From Fimbriimonadaceae bacterium (GTDB lineage: Bacteria; Armatimonadota; UBA10988), in assembly GCA_020850355.1 (NCBI GenBank), contig JADZEX010000014.1:124001-188000 (forward strand): a stretch of 64,000 nt of DNA, given 5' to 3'. This document shows, one piece after another, positions 36,772 through 45,231 of this stretch. Each line of letters begins with the position of its first letter. Position 1 is the first letter of the stretch. The position numbers and the translations under genes were made by a program. The notes beneath the pieces were generated by a model. That model searched no databases and had not been told where the DNA came from. It saw nothing but the letters and a program-made list of their open reading frames with translations.

Positions 36772-38109
36772 TCAGCCGGCGGCGGTGACCAGTTGGACGC
36801 CCCAGGGTGGGATCGGTCGGGGCCCCGAGCCGCTGACGCTGCGTTCGACGACCGTGGCGCTGCTGTCGTTGACCTCCCGCAGTCGTAGCGCGGCGGGCAG
36901 CCCGGCGCACTGCCAGGACTGCTCGCGGTCGGTCAGGTTGGCGACCAGCAGCGCGACCCGCCCCCGCTCGTCGCGACCGCCCAGCGCCGCCAGATCGGCG
37001 CTGCTCCAGCGGGTCGTCAGGCGCGTAGGGCAGGCACACAGGTCGCGCCACAGGCCGAACGCCAGGGCCGGCTTCTTCGGCCGGGCATCGGCGTAGAACA
37101 GCCCATAGAACTGTGGGGCGTCCAGCGCCGGGTCGGGGCCGCGGTAGATCATCGCCTCGGCCACGTCGTACCGTTGCAGCAGCATCCAGGCAGCCGACAG
37201 GATGGCCGCCCCCTTGGCCCCGGCGCGCACCGCCAGTTGCTCCGGCAGCGTGAGATTGCGGTGCGAGGTGTGGTACTCGGTGACGTGCAGCGTCGTCTTG
37301 GCGAGGCCCGTGGAGCGCAGTAGCTTGGTGTAGTGCTGCGCGGCGCGTTCGAAGCTGGCGATGTCGTTGGCATACATGTGCCACGACAGGAAATCGAGCG
37401 GGGCGCCGCTCTCCTTGGCCGACCGCACGAAGTCGGCCGACATCCGCTGCCCACGCTCGGTCAGGGCGCCGGCCGGGGTGAACCCGGGACCGCCGATCTG
37501 CAACTGCGGGAAGGCCGCCTTGAGCGCCGTGGCCGCCTCGTTGTAGAGCCGGTAGAACTCCACCGGCGAGCTGTCCCAGAAGCGACCGTCGGGTTCGTTC
37601 CAGAACTCGACATAACGCACCTTCGACGGACCCCACAGCGCCGGGTCGGTGTAGTGGCGGACCACCTCGACACAGGCCCGCACGAAGTTGGCGCGGTGGA
37701 CCGGCGCGCGGGGCTTCGCCGGTGGGAAGCCGACGCCGTTGTTCCAGCTATCGCCGAGGCGCAGGTAGGGCTCGAACCCGCCGCTGACGATGGCGCGCCA
37801 GACGCGGTCGCTGGCCTGCCAGCGGTACGACTCCGGCCGGCTGGGATCGGCCTGCTGGTTGGGGTAGAGCGTCGCCATGTCCAGCGGGCCGTAGTAGTCG
37901 TGGGTCCGGATCTGCGTGATCCCGGTGCTGCGGTAAGCCTCGGTGAGGTCGGTGTTGCCCGGCTCGCCGGCCGGCAGCGGGCCGATGTTGACGCCCAGCA
38001 GGCGGTGCATCGCCCCGGCCGGCTCGCCAACGGTGATTTCGACCGGCGCCGCTCCCGCCGCCAGCGCCGTGCTGAGCCAGAGACTGTGAAGCAAGAACCG
38101 TGCGGTCAT
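36772..38109 (-). CDS. Secreted GH39-like glycoside hydrolase
   Basis: A 445-residue protein with a signal peptide (about 1-20) and a GH39-type TIM barrel: GVNIGPLPAG, the acid/base E172 in FWNEPDG, SWHMYAND, and the nucleophile E278 in HVTEYH. A C-terminal beta domain follows (about 365-445). The family includes beta-xylosidases and iduronidases. ATG at 38107-38109 with AGGAGAG upstream. The gene downstream on the same strand is a membrane protein. Confidence 0.85.
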   Translation of the reverse strand: MTARFLLHSLWLSTALAAGAAPVEITVGEPAGAMHRLLGVNIGPLPAGEPGNTDLTEAYRSTGITQIRTHDYYGPLDMATLYPNQQADPSRPESYRWQASDRVWRAIVSGGFEPYLRLGDSWNNGVGFPPAKPRAPVHRANFVRACVEVVRHYTDPALWGPSKVRYVEFWNEPDGRFWDSSPVEFYRLYNEAATALKAAFPQLQIGGPGFTPAGALTERGQRMSADFVRSAKESGAPLDFLSWHMYANDIASFERAAQHYTKLLRSTGLAKTTLHVTEYHTSHRNLTLPEQLAVRAGAKGAAILSAAWMLLQRYDVAEAMIYRGPDPALDAPQFYGLFYADARPKKPALAFGLWRDLCACPTRLTTRWSSADLAALGGRDERGRVALLVANLTDREQSWQCAGLPAALRLREVNDSSATVVERSVSGSGPRPIPPWGVQLVTAAG

Positions 38110-38178
38110 GGCCGCTCTCCTGTTGCGGATCTGCCGCACCGCGAGGCGTCAGCGTGCTACGCCGTGGTTGCGGTCAGG

Positions 38179-39663
38179 CTACGGCCTGGCCTCGACCCGC
38201 GCCGCCACCGCGGCGCCGAGGCGCTCGGCCAACTGCGCGAAGTAGAGACTCCGCGGCTGCCCGGCATCCGCCGCCTGCTGCCACGCGTCGCCCCGCAGGC
38301 GGGCGGCCTGACAGCCAATCGCCCAGTTGGCGGCGGTCGGCGGCTGGCTGACCACCATGCTCTCGGCGGTGCAGCGGTAAAGCACGTGCCAGGCGCCGGC
38401 CCAGCCGTGGCCGGTGCCCGAGTTGCCGCGGTTCTGCACGTTGATCTGCTTCGCCACGACGTTGTCGTAGAGCGTCGCGGTGGCCCACCGCTGGTGGGGT
38501 CCAGTGTCGCTGTGGCAGCGCTCGGCGCGGCAGTCGACGAAGGCGTTCGGCCCGGCGACGGTGCTGCCGGTCACGAAGTCGTGGCGCGCCTCGCGGCTGC
38601 GGCAGCGCAAGAACAGCACCAACTGCCCATCGAGGTTGAATGGGTAGCGGCGGCCGCCGGTGATCTGGCTGATCGGGTCCTCGCTGGCGCAGTCCACCAC
38701 GGTCACCGCCCGTGCCCGGCGCCCGACCGTCACACAGCCCTGCGTGAAATGCGTCGCCACGACGTCGCGCAGCCAGGCGTCCTCGCAACTGTCGAAGCGG
38801 ACCAGCCAATCGGCGTGAGCCTCGTCGGTGGGCGAGGTGTACCGGCTGTCGCCCCGCAGGTGCTCCACGCCGACCTGGCGGATCCGCCCCCGGACCTGCG
38901 TCTTCCAGAGCTGGCCACCGCCCCAACGCGCCTCAAAGGCCGTGCCCAGCGGCGCGTCGAGGGTGACCTCGCCCGGCCCGACGGCGGTCACGCGGCGGTC
39001 GAAGAACAGGTCGTAGCGGCCGGGCTGCCACTGTACCACCTGGTCGAGACCGCTCTTCGGCGGGATCCGGTCCATCCCGAGCTCCTGGATCCACTCTGCC
39101 GTCGACGGCCGCTGCACCTGCACCGTGTCGCCGACGCGGTAGGCCGCGGTGTCGGCGACCCGGAGCGTCCGGGCGCCGAGCGGCACTCGTTCGCCCAGCA
39201 GCGGCTGCCGGCTGCTGTCGAGCCGGACCGGTTCGCCCTCGCCCGCCACCACCAGCAGCGGCTGCGGCCGGGTGCTCGTACCAACCACCACGGTGCCGTC
39301 GGCGCCGCTGCCCTCGCCGCGGAGCACGCAGCCCCCCGCGCGGAGATGCAACTGGCCGCTGATCTCGTACCGTCCCCGCCGTAGCAGCAGCGCCCCGCGC
39401 CAGCCGTCGGCCGCGGGCGGCCGGGCGGCCAACTCGTCCAAGGCCGCCTGCAGCCGAGCCGTGGCATCGCCCGCCGCTGGGTCGACCGTCAACACCACGG
39501 GCACCACCGGTGGCGCGACGCCACCCCCGGCGTAACCGCAGTAGGAGAAGTCGGGGATCTGGTCGCCGGCCGGTGTGGCCTGGTAGCTCAGCCGGCCGTC
39601 GGGAGCGCTGCTGACCCAGGTCGGGTCGGCGGCGAGCAGCCACCAGAGACAGGCGAAGAGCAT
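38179..39663 (-). CDS. Secreted parallel beta-helix protein (pectate lyase-like)
   Basis: A 494-residue secreted protein with a short signal (about 1-11). Right-handed parallel beta-helix turns run from about 90 (LLLRRGRYEISGQLHLRAGGCVLRGEGSG, LLVVAGEGEPVRL) to 400 (AGPNAFVDCRAERCHSDTGPHQRW). This architecture is shared by pectate lyases and other polysaccharide-degrading enzymes. No catalytic site is certain. It pairs with the GH39-like gene downstream. Confidence 0.75.
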   Translation of the reverse strand: MLFACLWWLLAADPTWVSSAPDGRLSYQATPAGDQIPDFSYCGYAGGGVAPPVVPVVLTVDPAAGDATARLQAALDELAARPPAADGWRGALLLRRGRYEISGQLHLRAGGCVLRGEGSGADGTVVVGTSTRPQPLLVVAGEGEPVRLDSSRQPLLGERVPLGARTLRVADTAAYRVGDTVQVQRPSTAEWIQELGMDRIPPKSGLDQVVQWQPGRYDLFFDRRVTAVGPGEVTLDAPLGTAFEARWGGGQLWKTQVRGRIRQVGVEHLRGDSRYTSPTDEAHADWLVRFDSCEDAWLRDVVATHFTQGCVTVGRRARAVTVVDCASEDPISQITGGRRYPFNLDGQLVLFLRCRSREARHDFVTGSTVAGPNAFVDCRAERCHSDTGPHQRWATATLYDNVVAKQINVQNRGNSGTGHGWAGAWHVLYRCTAESMVVSQPPTAANWAIGCQAARLRGDAWQQAADAGQPRSLYFAQLAERLGAAVAARVEARP

Positions 39664-39725
39664 CGCGATACCTCGGCCGGGAGGTTCACCGTCCGGCGGC
39701 GCGAACCTGCCACCGGAAACCGCCG

Positions 39726-40853
39726 ATGACCCTCACCTGGTTGCTCTGCCTGACCCTCGCCCCGCCGCCGGCCTTCGTGCGGCAGCAACTCGACGCCGGG
39801 TTCCGCAGTGAGGGTGTCGCAGTGGCCGACTTCGATGGCGATGGCCAGCTCGATCTGGCGGCTGGCCGGCTGCTCTACCGCGGTCCCGACTGGCGACCAA
39901 CGCCGCTGCTGGGCGAGCCGCCGCTCTACCCGCGCGAAAACTACAGCGACGCCTTCTTGTGTTTCGCCGACGACCTCAACGGCGACCGCCGGCTGGACCT
40001 GCTGATCGTCGGCTTCCCGAACGCCGAGACTATCTGGCTGGCCAACCCCGGCCCGGCGGGGGGGCCCTGGGCCCGCCACCTGGCCGTGCCAAAGACCGGC
40101 AGCGAGAGCCCGACCTACGCCGATGTCGACGCCGACGGCCGCCGGGAACTGATCTACATGGCGCCCGCGGGCCTGGCCCTGGCGCAGCCGGGGCTCGACC
40201 CGACGACGCCCTGGCCGACCCGCGTCGTGGCCGCCGCCGGCGACCCGCGGCCGGGCCACGGGCTGGGCGTCGGCGACCTCAACGCCGATGGGCGCGCCGA
40301 CCTGATCTGCCCCGGCGGCTGGTGGCAACAGCCCACCGACCGCGCCACGTTGCCGTGGCCGTTCCACGCCGCGCAGTTGACCGAGGACTGCGCCCAGATC
40401 GCCGTGCAAGATGTCGACGGCGACGGTGACGCCGACCTGCTCAGCAGCAGCGCCCACCGGTACGGCGTGTGGTGGACCGAGCAGACCCCGACCGGCTGGC
40501 AGCGGCATGAGATCGACCAGCTCGTCAGCCAGACCCACGCCCTGCACCTCGCCGACCTGGACGGCGATGGGCTCCTCGACTTTGTCACCGGGAAGCGCTT
40601 CTGGGCCCACCGCCAGGGCGACCCCGGCGTCGACGAACCAGCGGTGCTGGCCTGGTACCGCCTCACTCGCAGCCCCGCCGGTCCGCGCTGGGAGCGCCAC
40701 GTGATCGACACCGACAGCGGCGTCGGGCTGCACTTCCAGATCGTCGATGTCAACGGCGACCGGCGGCTGGACCTGGCGGTGGCCAACAAGAAGGGCGTCT
40801 TCCTGTTCGTCCAGGCGACCCCGCCAGCAGCGACCCGGCCGGGTCGGCCATAG
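39726..40853 (+). CDS. Secreted FG-GAP/VCBS-repeat protein
   Basis: A 375-residue protein with a signal peptide (about 1-18). At least five calcium-binding-type repeats follow (VADFDGDGQLDL, DLNGDRRLDLL, DVDADGRREL, DLNADGRADL, DVDGDGDADLL, DLDGDGLLDF, DVNGDRRLDLAVA), forming an integrin-like beta-propeller. These usually bind calcium and a partner or surface. It is divergent from the beta-helix gene and convergent with the toxin-antitoxin pair. Confidence 0.85.
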   Translation: MTLTWLLCLTLAPPPAFVRQQLDAGFRSEGVAVADFDGDGQLDLAAGRLLYRGPDWRPTPLLGEPPLYPRENYSDAFLCFADDLNGDRRLDLLIVGFPNAETIWLANPGPAGGPWARHLAVPKTGSESPTYADVDADGRRELIYMAPAGLALAQPGLDPTTPWPTRVVAAAGDPRPGHGLGVGDLNADGRADLICPGGWWQQPTDRATLPWPFHAAQLTEDCAQIAVQDVDGDGDADLLSSSAHRYGVWWTEQTPTGWQRHEIDQLVSQTHALHLADLDGDGLLDFVTGKRFWAHRQGDPGVDEPAVLAWYRLTRSPAGPRWERHVIDTDSGVGLHFQIVDVNGDRRLDLAVANKKGVFLFVQATPPAATRPGRP

Positions 40854-40859
40854 CCTGGG

Positions 40860-41354
40860 CTACGCCTCGCCAGCCGCCTCCAAGATAGCTCGATACAGGC
40901 GCCCTGCGAGATGGAACCGTGCCTGGTCGCGGAGCGCGGCCAGCAGCGGCGCGAGCGACGTGATCTGTCCATCGCGCTTGGCACGTAACAGCACGCCCAG
41001 CACGCCGGTCACCGGCAGCCCCAGGGCTGTCGCAACGGCGCGCCCGTCCCGCTCGTCGATCAACACCACTTCGGGACGCTGTTCCAGCGCCAGGGCGATG
41101 GCCGCGGCTTCGCCGGAGTCGAGCCGTAGGGCAAGTTCGTGGCAGAGCGCTGGTTGTCGGACCAGCCGCTCCTGGAGCCAGTTGAGGCGAAGTGCCTCGC
41201 GGAGCGAGCTGCTGCCTGGCCTCGTTGACTCGGCCTGCAGCTCAGTTAGCACCGCGGGAGGAACCCAGACTTCGCCGAACTGCTGCGGGAGCAGGACAAG
41301 CTGGTCGATGATCGCCAGGTTGAGCAGGGGCGAGGTGTCACTGACCGCGGGCAT
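40860..41354 (-). CDS. DUF3368 PIN-domain toxin
   Basis: A 164-residue PIN-like protein of DUF3368 type: the SDTSPLLNL start with the first catalytic aspartate, DSGEAAAIALAL with the second acidic patch, and LIDERDGR with the third. PIN proteins are metal-dependent ribonucleases. It overlaps the antitoxin by 17 bases in the typical toxin-antitoxin arrangement. Confidence 0.85.
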   Translation of the reverse strand: MPAVSDTSPLLNLAIIDQLVLLPQQFGEVWVPPAVLTELQAESTRPGSSSLREALRLNWLQERLVRQPALCHELALRLDSGEAAAIALALEQRPEVVLIDERDGRAVATALGLPVTGVLGVLLRAKRDGQITSLAPLLAALRDQARFHLAGRLYRAILEAAGEA

Positions 41355-41592
41355 AGGCCAGGTCCGCTGCCAGATCGGTGTCGTCGTAGTGCCGTGGAAT
41401 CTGCCGTTGAACCAAGGCTGCCGCGAACTCCTGGCGAGACAGCCGGCTCAACTGTCGAGCCTTGCCGAAGCTCAGGAGCTGCTGTGCGTAGAGCGCCACG
41501 GCCAGCTCCAGGAGTGCTCGATCCGCTCGATCGGGCGCCGGCACCGCCATCGCTGCGGCGACTTCGTCCGGAATCTGCAGGTGCAGCGCCAT
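41338..41592 (-). CDS. UPF0175 antitoxin
   Basis: An 84-residue protein with the UPF0175 pattern: a helical core RALLELAVALYAQQLLSFGKARQLSRLSRQEFAAAL and a short acidic tail. It is the usual partner of DUF3368 PIN toxins. A -10-like CATAAT (41610-41615) lies about 20 bases upstream on the minus strand; its -35 is unclear. Confidence 0.85.
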   Translation of the reverse strand: MALHLQIPDEVAAAMAVPAPDRADRALLELAVALYAQQLLSFGKARQLSRLSRQEFAAALVQRQIPRHYDDTDLAADLAYARGQ

Positions 41593-41640
41593 CGCGGTCT
41601 CCTGCTGCTATTATGCCCCACCCGGCGGCCTTGCCGCGGC

Positions 41641-44600
41641 CTACTCCACCGCCAGCCCGAGCCACACGACGCTGACCTCGGGGCGGCTGCCCGGCAGCAG
41701 GGTCACCGCCGCCACAGGCCGCTCGGGGTGCGGGTTGATCCAGGTCCAGGTGGGCAAGTTCAGCCACTGCCGGCCGTCCAGACTGCCGGCCAGGCCGAGG
41801 TCGCTGTGGCGGCCGAGGTGCGTGTCGTTGGGCGCGACGATGTTGTGGCGATAGCGCAGCGGCAGATCGACCAGACTGCCGTCGACGTACTCCACCTGGT
41901 AGGTGCCCGGCGCCAGGTTGCCGAACTCGGTGCTGTTGCGGTGCATGTCGCCCGCCAGCAGCGGCAGCGGGGTGGTGCAGTGCCAGAAGGTCAGGGCCTG
42001 CACCGTCCCGCCCACGGGCAGGTGCACCGGCGCCACCGTCGGCTCCGGCTGACCGTCCGCCAGCAGCAGCGCGACGTCATCGAACTGGGCGGTGGTGCCC
42101 GGCCCATCGGCGGCGCAGCAGATCCGCAGCGCGGCGTAGCCCGCCGGCAGGGCCAGACTGCCGGTCTGCCACTCGCCGCTGCGGTGGTCGGCGAACAGGC
42201 TGCGGGCCGTGTCCCAGGTGTACTTGGCATCGCCGGAGTAGGTCCAGACCTTTCCCAGCCCGGGTCCGCTGACGCGCACCCGGTAGCGCAGCAGGTAGCG
42301 CCGTTGCGGGTCCAGCAGCAGATCCTGCCAGACCCGCGCGAACTGCGTGCCGGCGATCCGTTGCACCTCCAACACCCCGTCGCGGACGGTCGCGGTGCAG
42401 CCCGCGTCGAGGCCCTGGCTCTGCCAGGCCTCCAGCCCGCGGGCGAAGTTGCCGTTCTGCAGGCCCGGCCGCGCGACACCGGCCAGCAACACGGCCGCCG
42501 GCTGGCCGTCGCGACGCCAGCCGGTTACCGAGGCTCCACGATAGGTGCGCGGCGCCGCGGTGAGGAAGTCCAGGGTCAGGCCGCGCGGCACGCCGAGGGC
42601 CTCGCCCAGGGCCTCGCCGTCAACCAGCGTCGCGGGCGCCGGGGCGGGCAGCGCGCGGGTCGGCCCGGCCGGCAGGTCGCGGCCCGGCCAGTAGGCGGCG
42701 GCCTGCACCAAGGTGTCGGGCAGCAGCGGCAGCCGGGCCAGGTCGGGCAGCTCCGGCGACCAGCCGAACCAGGCAGTCAGCGCCAGCGCCCGCAGCCACT
42801 CGGCCGGCAGGTGCGGCACCGTGCTGTCGTTCCAGGCGGTCAACAGCAGGCCCTGCCCGCCGTGTTCCGCAATCGACCGGGCCAGCCGCGGCACGCTGCG
42901 GGGGGCGTACCAGGGGCAGCCGATGGTCTCCAGCCCGGCCGCGCGGAACATCGCGATCGACGGGTAGTCGACGGTTGGCTCCTCCTTGCCGTCGTACTTC
43001 CAGTCGAAGATGCCGATGTCCCGCGGCAGCTTCGCCAAGAGGTCCGGCCCGCAGAGGTCGAAGTGCTTGCCGTTCTGCCCGGGATCGATCATGTCGCCCC
43101 ACAGCCAGAGCTTCACGCCGTGCCGCGTGAACAGCTCGTGGCTGCGGGTGACCGCCGTGACGAACCAGTCCGACGGCTTCCAGCCCTTCGCCTGAGCCGC
43201 CGCCGACGTCACGATGTTGCCGAAGTGGACCTCGTCCAGTGCCACACAGAAGCTCTGCGGGTGCAGCGCCTCGAGGATCTCCTCTTGCAGCCGCAGCATC
43301 ACCTCGTGGGTCTGCGAGTCGGCGACATCCAGGTTGCGGTAGCCCGGTTGCAAGACATCCAGGTCGTCGACCAGCAGCTTGGCGCCGTCAGGCATGTTCT
43401 TGAGGTATTGCGTGCGGCCCCACGACGCGAAGTAAGGGATCGGCTCGATGCCGTGCGCCCGGGCGTAGTCGAACAGCTCGCGGAGTTCCGCCTTGGTGGT
43501 GGTGCTGCCGCCGATCGGGTAGCTCTCGAACGGGAAGACCGTCGGGCCGCCGAAGCTGTCGAGGTAGGCCAGCAGCTTGTTCAGCCGCAGCAGATAAGCG
43601 AGGTCGATCAGCTCGCGGGTGAGCTTGCCCATCACGCCGCGCCAGGGCAGGCGGGGGGCATCGTAGAGGGTCAGCGTCGGCAGCGTGCCGTGGGCGCAGC
43701 GGGCCCGCTGGGCCAACAGCAGCAGCGTCGCCACGCCGCGCAAGACGCCGGCCGGCGTGCGGCCCACGATCTGCGGCCCGGCGGCGGTGAGAGTCAGCCG
43801 GAAGCCCTCCGGGCTGCGCAGCGCCTGCCGCTCGGAGGGGCTCAGCGCCGGGTCGCCCGGCTCACCGACGGCGGTCTCCAAGCGCCAGATCGGGCCGCCG
43901 GGTCGGCGCAGCGTGCGGTCGAGCTTGGCCAAGATGGCGGCCGGCAGCGTCGGCGCGGTGCCAGCAAGAGCCAGCCGGCCCGGCAGCGGCAGCGGTGTGG
44001 CGGCGCTGGTTAGCTTCACCGGCACGCCAGCCAACAGCAGGTCGGGCACGGCCACGGTTTCGGTCAGGCGACCCGGCCGACGCGGTGCGGCCACCGTCGC
44101 GGGTCGCGGCGGCAGGCGCAACGTCAGCGGCAGAAACTCACTCGGCACGGCGTAGCGGTCGCCGGTCAACGGGGCCCAGGTGGCGTTCTCAACGGCGCCG
44201 CGCGGCCGGTGGCGGGTGACATTCAGGTAGAGCGTCTCGTCGCCGCCGACCGGCCGCTCGAAGACGTCCGCCAGCGCGATCCGCAGTTCGCAGGTCCACT
44301 CCTGCTCACCGCGCGCCGCCGCGGCCTGCCAGTCGCCGTGGAAACCGATGTGCTGCGACGGGTACCAGTGCGCGGCGGCCTGGCTGCTGCCGTACTGCTC
44401 CCAATGGCTGGCGCCGGCTGCGTTGACCAGCACATGCGCGTAGGCTGCGCGGTTGGTCGACAAGAATGTCTCGGCGCAGTCCTCGGCCCAGATCGCCAGG
44501 CCCGGTTGCTGCCCGGCCGGGGTGGCGCGCAAGCTGCCCATCTCCGGCTCGCTGGCGCGGTATGCCAGCCAGAGGTCACCGCCCCGCAGCGCGGCCCAGG

Positions 44601-45231
44601 CTGCGGTCAGCGGCGCAGCGGTCGCGGTCGGGTCGCCCAGCGGCCGAAACGGCGCCAGCTTGACCGCCTCACGCCACAACGGGTCGTCCAGCCGGCCGTC
44701 GAGCGCCGCCGCGGCGGTCGACGGCGTCAGCACCGGCGGGGCGGCGCCCAGGGCGACCAGCGCGACCTTGCGCCAGGTCACCGTGGTGTTGGCACCCGCC
44801 GCGCGGAGGTCAAGCCGCAGGCGCTGCGTCGCCGCACCGGCCACCACCACCGCCCGGACGGTCGCCCAGTCAGCAGCCCGCTGCAACGGCAGGTGCTTGG
44901 CGTTGGCCTCGTCCCACTGGCCCTCGGCGGGGCCCTCGAAGACCAGCCCGAAGGCCTGCCCCGGACCCTCGACGCGGACCTCGAAGCTGAACAGGTACTG
45001 CGTCCCGGGCGTCACCGCCTGGTCGCGGAAGACCCGCAGCATGTACGGTCCGGCGCCCTTGGCACCGCGGCGCAAGGTGAACTGGTCGGCCGTCACTTCG
45101 CCGCTGCCGTCGGCGGCGTCCTGGGTCTGGAGTTGCCACTTCGCCGGCTCCAGGTCGATCGGCTCCGCCGCCCCGAGGGCGGCGCGGAGGGCCAACAGGC
45201 AGCAGGTCGCAGCGCTCCGCCAGGTGCTCAT
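41641..45231 (-). CDS. Large secreted GH20-like hexosaminidase with carbohydrate-binding domains
   Basis: A 1,196-residue protein: signal peptide (about 1-21), CBM-like domain (about 25-165), CBM9-like module (about 190-390), GH20b-like alpha/beta domain (about 400-530), then a TIM barrel (about 530-830) with the acidic pair D666-E667 in VALDEVHFGN, as in the GH20 D-E catalytic pair. A further beta domain is about 920-1045 and a C-terminal domain about 1065-1196. GH20 enzymes remove N-acetylhexosamines. The barrel is divergent, so specificity is open. It overlaps the DUF4091 gene by four bases. Confidence 0.75.
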   Translation of the reverse strand: MSTWRSAATCCLLALRAALGAAEPIDLEPAKWQLQTQDAADGSGEVTADQFTLRRGAKGAGPYMLRVFRDQAVTPGTQYLFSFEVRVEGPGQAFGLVFEGPAEGQWDEANAKHLPLQRAADWATVRAVVVAGAATQRLRLDLRAAGANTTVTWRKVALVALGAAPPVLTPSTAAAALDGRLDDPLWREAVKLAPFRPLGDPTATAAPLTAAWAALRGGDLWLAYRASEPEMGSLRATPAGQQPGLAIWAEDCAETFLSTNRAAYAHVLVNAAGASHWEQYGSSQAAAHWYPSQHIGFHGDWQAAAARGEQEWTCELRIALADVFERPVGGDETLYLNVTRHRPRGAVENATWAPLTGDRYAVPSEFLPLTLRLPPRPATVAAPRRPGRLTETVAVPDLLLAGVPVKLTSAATPLPLPGRLALAGTAPTLPAAILAKLDRTLRRPGGPIWRLETAVGEPGDPALSPSERQALRSPEGFRLTLTAAGPQIVGRTPAGVLRGVATLLLLAQRARCAHGTLPTLTLYDAPRLPWRGVMGKLTRELIDLAYLLRLNKLLAYLDSFGGPTVFPFESYPIGGSTTTKAELRELFDYARAHGIEPIPYFASWGRTQYLKNMPDGAKLLVDDLDVLQPGYRNLDVADSQTHEVMLRLQEEILEALHPQSFCVALDEVHFGNIVTSAAAQAKGWKPSDWFVTAVTRSHELFTRHGVKLWLWGDMIDPGQNGKHFDLCGPDLLAKLPRDIGIFDWKYDGKEEPTVDYPSIAMFRAAGLETIGCPWYAPRSVPRLARSIAEHGGQGLLLTAWNDSTVPHLPAEWLRALALTAWFGWSPELPDLARLPLLPDTLVQAAAYWPGRDLPAGPTRALPAPAPATLVDGEALGEALGVPRGLTLDFLTAAPRTYRGASVTGWRRDGQPAAVLLAGVARPGLQNGNFARGLEAWQSQGLDAGCTATVRDGVLEVQRIAGTQFARVWQDLLLDPQRRYLLRYRVRVSGPGLGKVWTYSGDAKYTWDTARSLFADHRSGEWQTGSLALPAGYAALRICCAADGPGTTAQFDDVALLLADGQPEPTVAPVHLPVGGTVQALTFWHCTTPLPLLAGDMHRNSTEFGNLAPGTYQVEYVDGSLVDLPLRYRHNIVAPNDTHLGRHSDLGLAGSLDGRQWLNLPTWTWINPHPERPVAAVTLLPGSRPEVSVVWLGLAVE

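Noticed and set aside
40747-44013. 1,088-residue plus-strand frame opposite the toxin-antitoxin and GH20-like genes
   Set aside because: Gln/Arg/Val-rich shadow of real minus-strand genes.
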